30,203 nucleotides of DNA from JBJTIF01 sp046094825 (lineage in GTDB: Bacteria; Actinomycetota; UBA4738; HRBIN12): contig JBJTIF010000070.1 in assembly GCA_046094825.1 (NCBI GenBank), positions 1 through 30,203 on the forward strand. Direction: 5' to 3'. The notes beneath the pieces were generated by a model, which was given only the letters and a program-made list of their open reading frames with translations, searched no databases and was not told the DNA's origin. Every line of letters starts with the position of its first letter. Position 1 is the stretch's first letter. The position numbers and the translations under genes were made by a program. Of this stretch, positions 29,902 to 30,203 are shown piece after piece.

Positions 29902-30203
29902 CTACCCGACCTTCCGCAGAGGCGCGTAGGCGAGGAGGACGCGCTTCTCTCCGACGTCGGGGAACCGGATCGTCGCCTCGGCGTCCGCCCCGGAGCCGGA
30001 GACCTCGAGGACGACGCCGTCGCCCCATCGGTCGTGCCGGACGGTGTCGCCCGCACCGACCGCGATCGGGGTGCGGGCGGGGGGGGGCGGCGGCGCGGGG
30101 GCGGCCGGCGCCCCGCCGGCCCCCCGGCGGGGCCGCGGCGCCGCGGGGGGGCCGCCCCCCCCCCCCCCGCGGCCGCGGGTCCCCCCGCCCCCGGCCACCC
30201 CCG
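29902..30203 (-). CDS. pcrA: UvrD/PcrA-type DNA helicase, C-terminal end, partial
   Basis: The last 55 or so residues match the RNA-polymerase-binding (Tudor-like) C-terminal domain of PcrA/UvrD: GDTVRHDRWGDGVVLEVSG, ATIRFPDVGEKRVLL and AYAPLRKVG. PcrA is a 3'-5' helicase in repair and rolling-circle replication, and this domain links it to transcription. The helicase motifs lie beyond the window. Upstream residues are Gly/Pro/Ala/Arg only and correspond to the DNA tract from about 30078 to 30203, which is nearly all G and C runs. A flexible linker is normal at this place, but the homopolymers look like contig-end error, so the reading frame there is unreliable. Confidence 0.85.
   Translation of the reverse strand, partial: GVAGGGGTRGRGGGGGGPPAAPRPRRGAGGAPAAPAPPPPPARTPIAVGAGDTVRHDRWGDGVVLEVSGSGADAEATIRFPDVGEKRVLLAYAPLRKVG
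30078..30203. repeat. low-complexity G/C homopolymer tract at the window edge
   Basis: The final 126 bases consist almost wholly of G and C in long runs, including nine G near 30080 and a C run of about fifteen near 30157-30171. They contain only a handful of A or T bases. The composition is unlike anything else in the window and suggests collapsed or erroneous sequence at a contig end. Confidence 0.8.

Noticed and set aside
1..30203. CRISPR arrays, tRNA or rRNA genes, insertion sequences, phage genes, defence systems
   Set aside because: I found no regularly spaced repeats, no recognisable tRNA or rRNA sequence, and no transposase, integrase or known defence domain in any plausible gene.

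Overview
The window is a compact, very GC-rich (roughly 70% or more by eye) bacterial chromosome fragment. It has no rRNA, tRNA, phage, insertion-sequence or CRISPR content. Leucine codons are mostly CTC rather than CTG, GTG starts are common, and neighbouring genes usually overlap by 1-8 bases. A coenzyme-F420 enzyme, a VKOR-type disulfide oxidase, methylmalonyl-CoA mutase split into large and B12-binding subunits, and TAnnnT promoters placed directly before start codons all fit a high-GC Chloroflexota (Limnocylindria-like) or deep actinobacterial lineage. That placement is inference. Both window edges look like contig ends: the left edge is an 82-base inverted copy of nearby sequence and the right edge dissolves into G/C homopolymers.

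Layout. 1-414 (minus): N-terminal part of a PilB/GspE-type ATPase. 610-4409 (plus): acyl-CoA carboxylase carboxyltransferase pccB, a small linked protein and two glycosyltransferases. 4463-5769 (plus): a membrane-anchored thioredoxin-like DUF929 protein and VKOR. 9909-5757 (minus): M23 murein hydrolase, cupredoxin-like protein, polytopic membrane protein, small zinc-ribbon protein and 3-hydroxyacyl-CoA dehydrogenase. 11456-9988 (minus): biotin ligase birA and a truncated acyl-CoA dehydrogenase-like protein, divergent from the biotin carboxylase/BCCP subunit (11514-13235, plus). 14786-13232 (minus): F420:NADP reductase and an alpha/beta hydrolase. 14975-15142 (plus): a 55-residue membrane protein. 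16750-15174 (minus): methylmalonyl-CoA mutase large subunit, with a one-base frameshift.

16850-20176 (plus): sdhCDAB. 20209-21273 (plus): NAD-type isocitrate dehydrogenase. 22486-21402 (minus): malate dehydrogenase and a small CCG protein. 23521-22520 (minus): a second, motif-degraded isocitrate dehydrogenase-like protein. 23638-24753 (plus): citrate synthase. 25159-24779 and 26122-25262 (minus): a membrane protein and folD. 26177-27225 (plus): two membrane proteins, one with a zinc finger. 29660-27242 (minus): B12-binding mutase subunit, sucC and sucD. 29734-29892 (plus): a 52-residue membrane protein. 30203-29902 (minus): the PcrA/UvrD helicase C-terminus.

Together the enzymes encode propionyl-CoA carboxylation, methylmalonyl-CoA rearrangement to succinyl-CoA, and most of the TCA cycle from succinyl-CoA round to citrate and isocitrate. 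BirA supplies biotinylation. Methylmalonyl-CoA epimerase, fumarase, aconitase and 2-oxoglutarate dehydrogenase are not in the window.

The most unusual signals are: (1) a set of TAnnnT hexamers exactly 6-7 bases before start codons, pointing to widespread leaderless transcription; (2) an in-frame His-rich tail behind the UGA of the small CCG protein, with a hairpin placed as in bacterial SECIS elements, so possible readthrough or selenocysteine; (3) paired isocitrate dehydrogenase paralogues with complementary motif loss; (4) a perfect 15-bp hairpin at 14844-14876.
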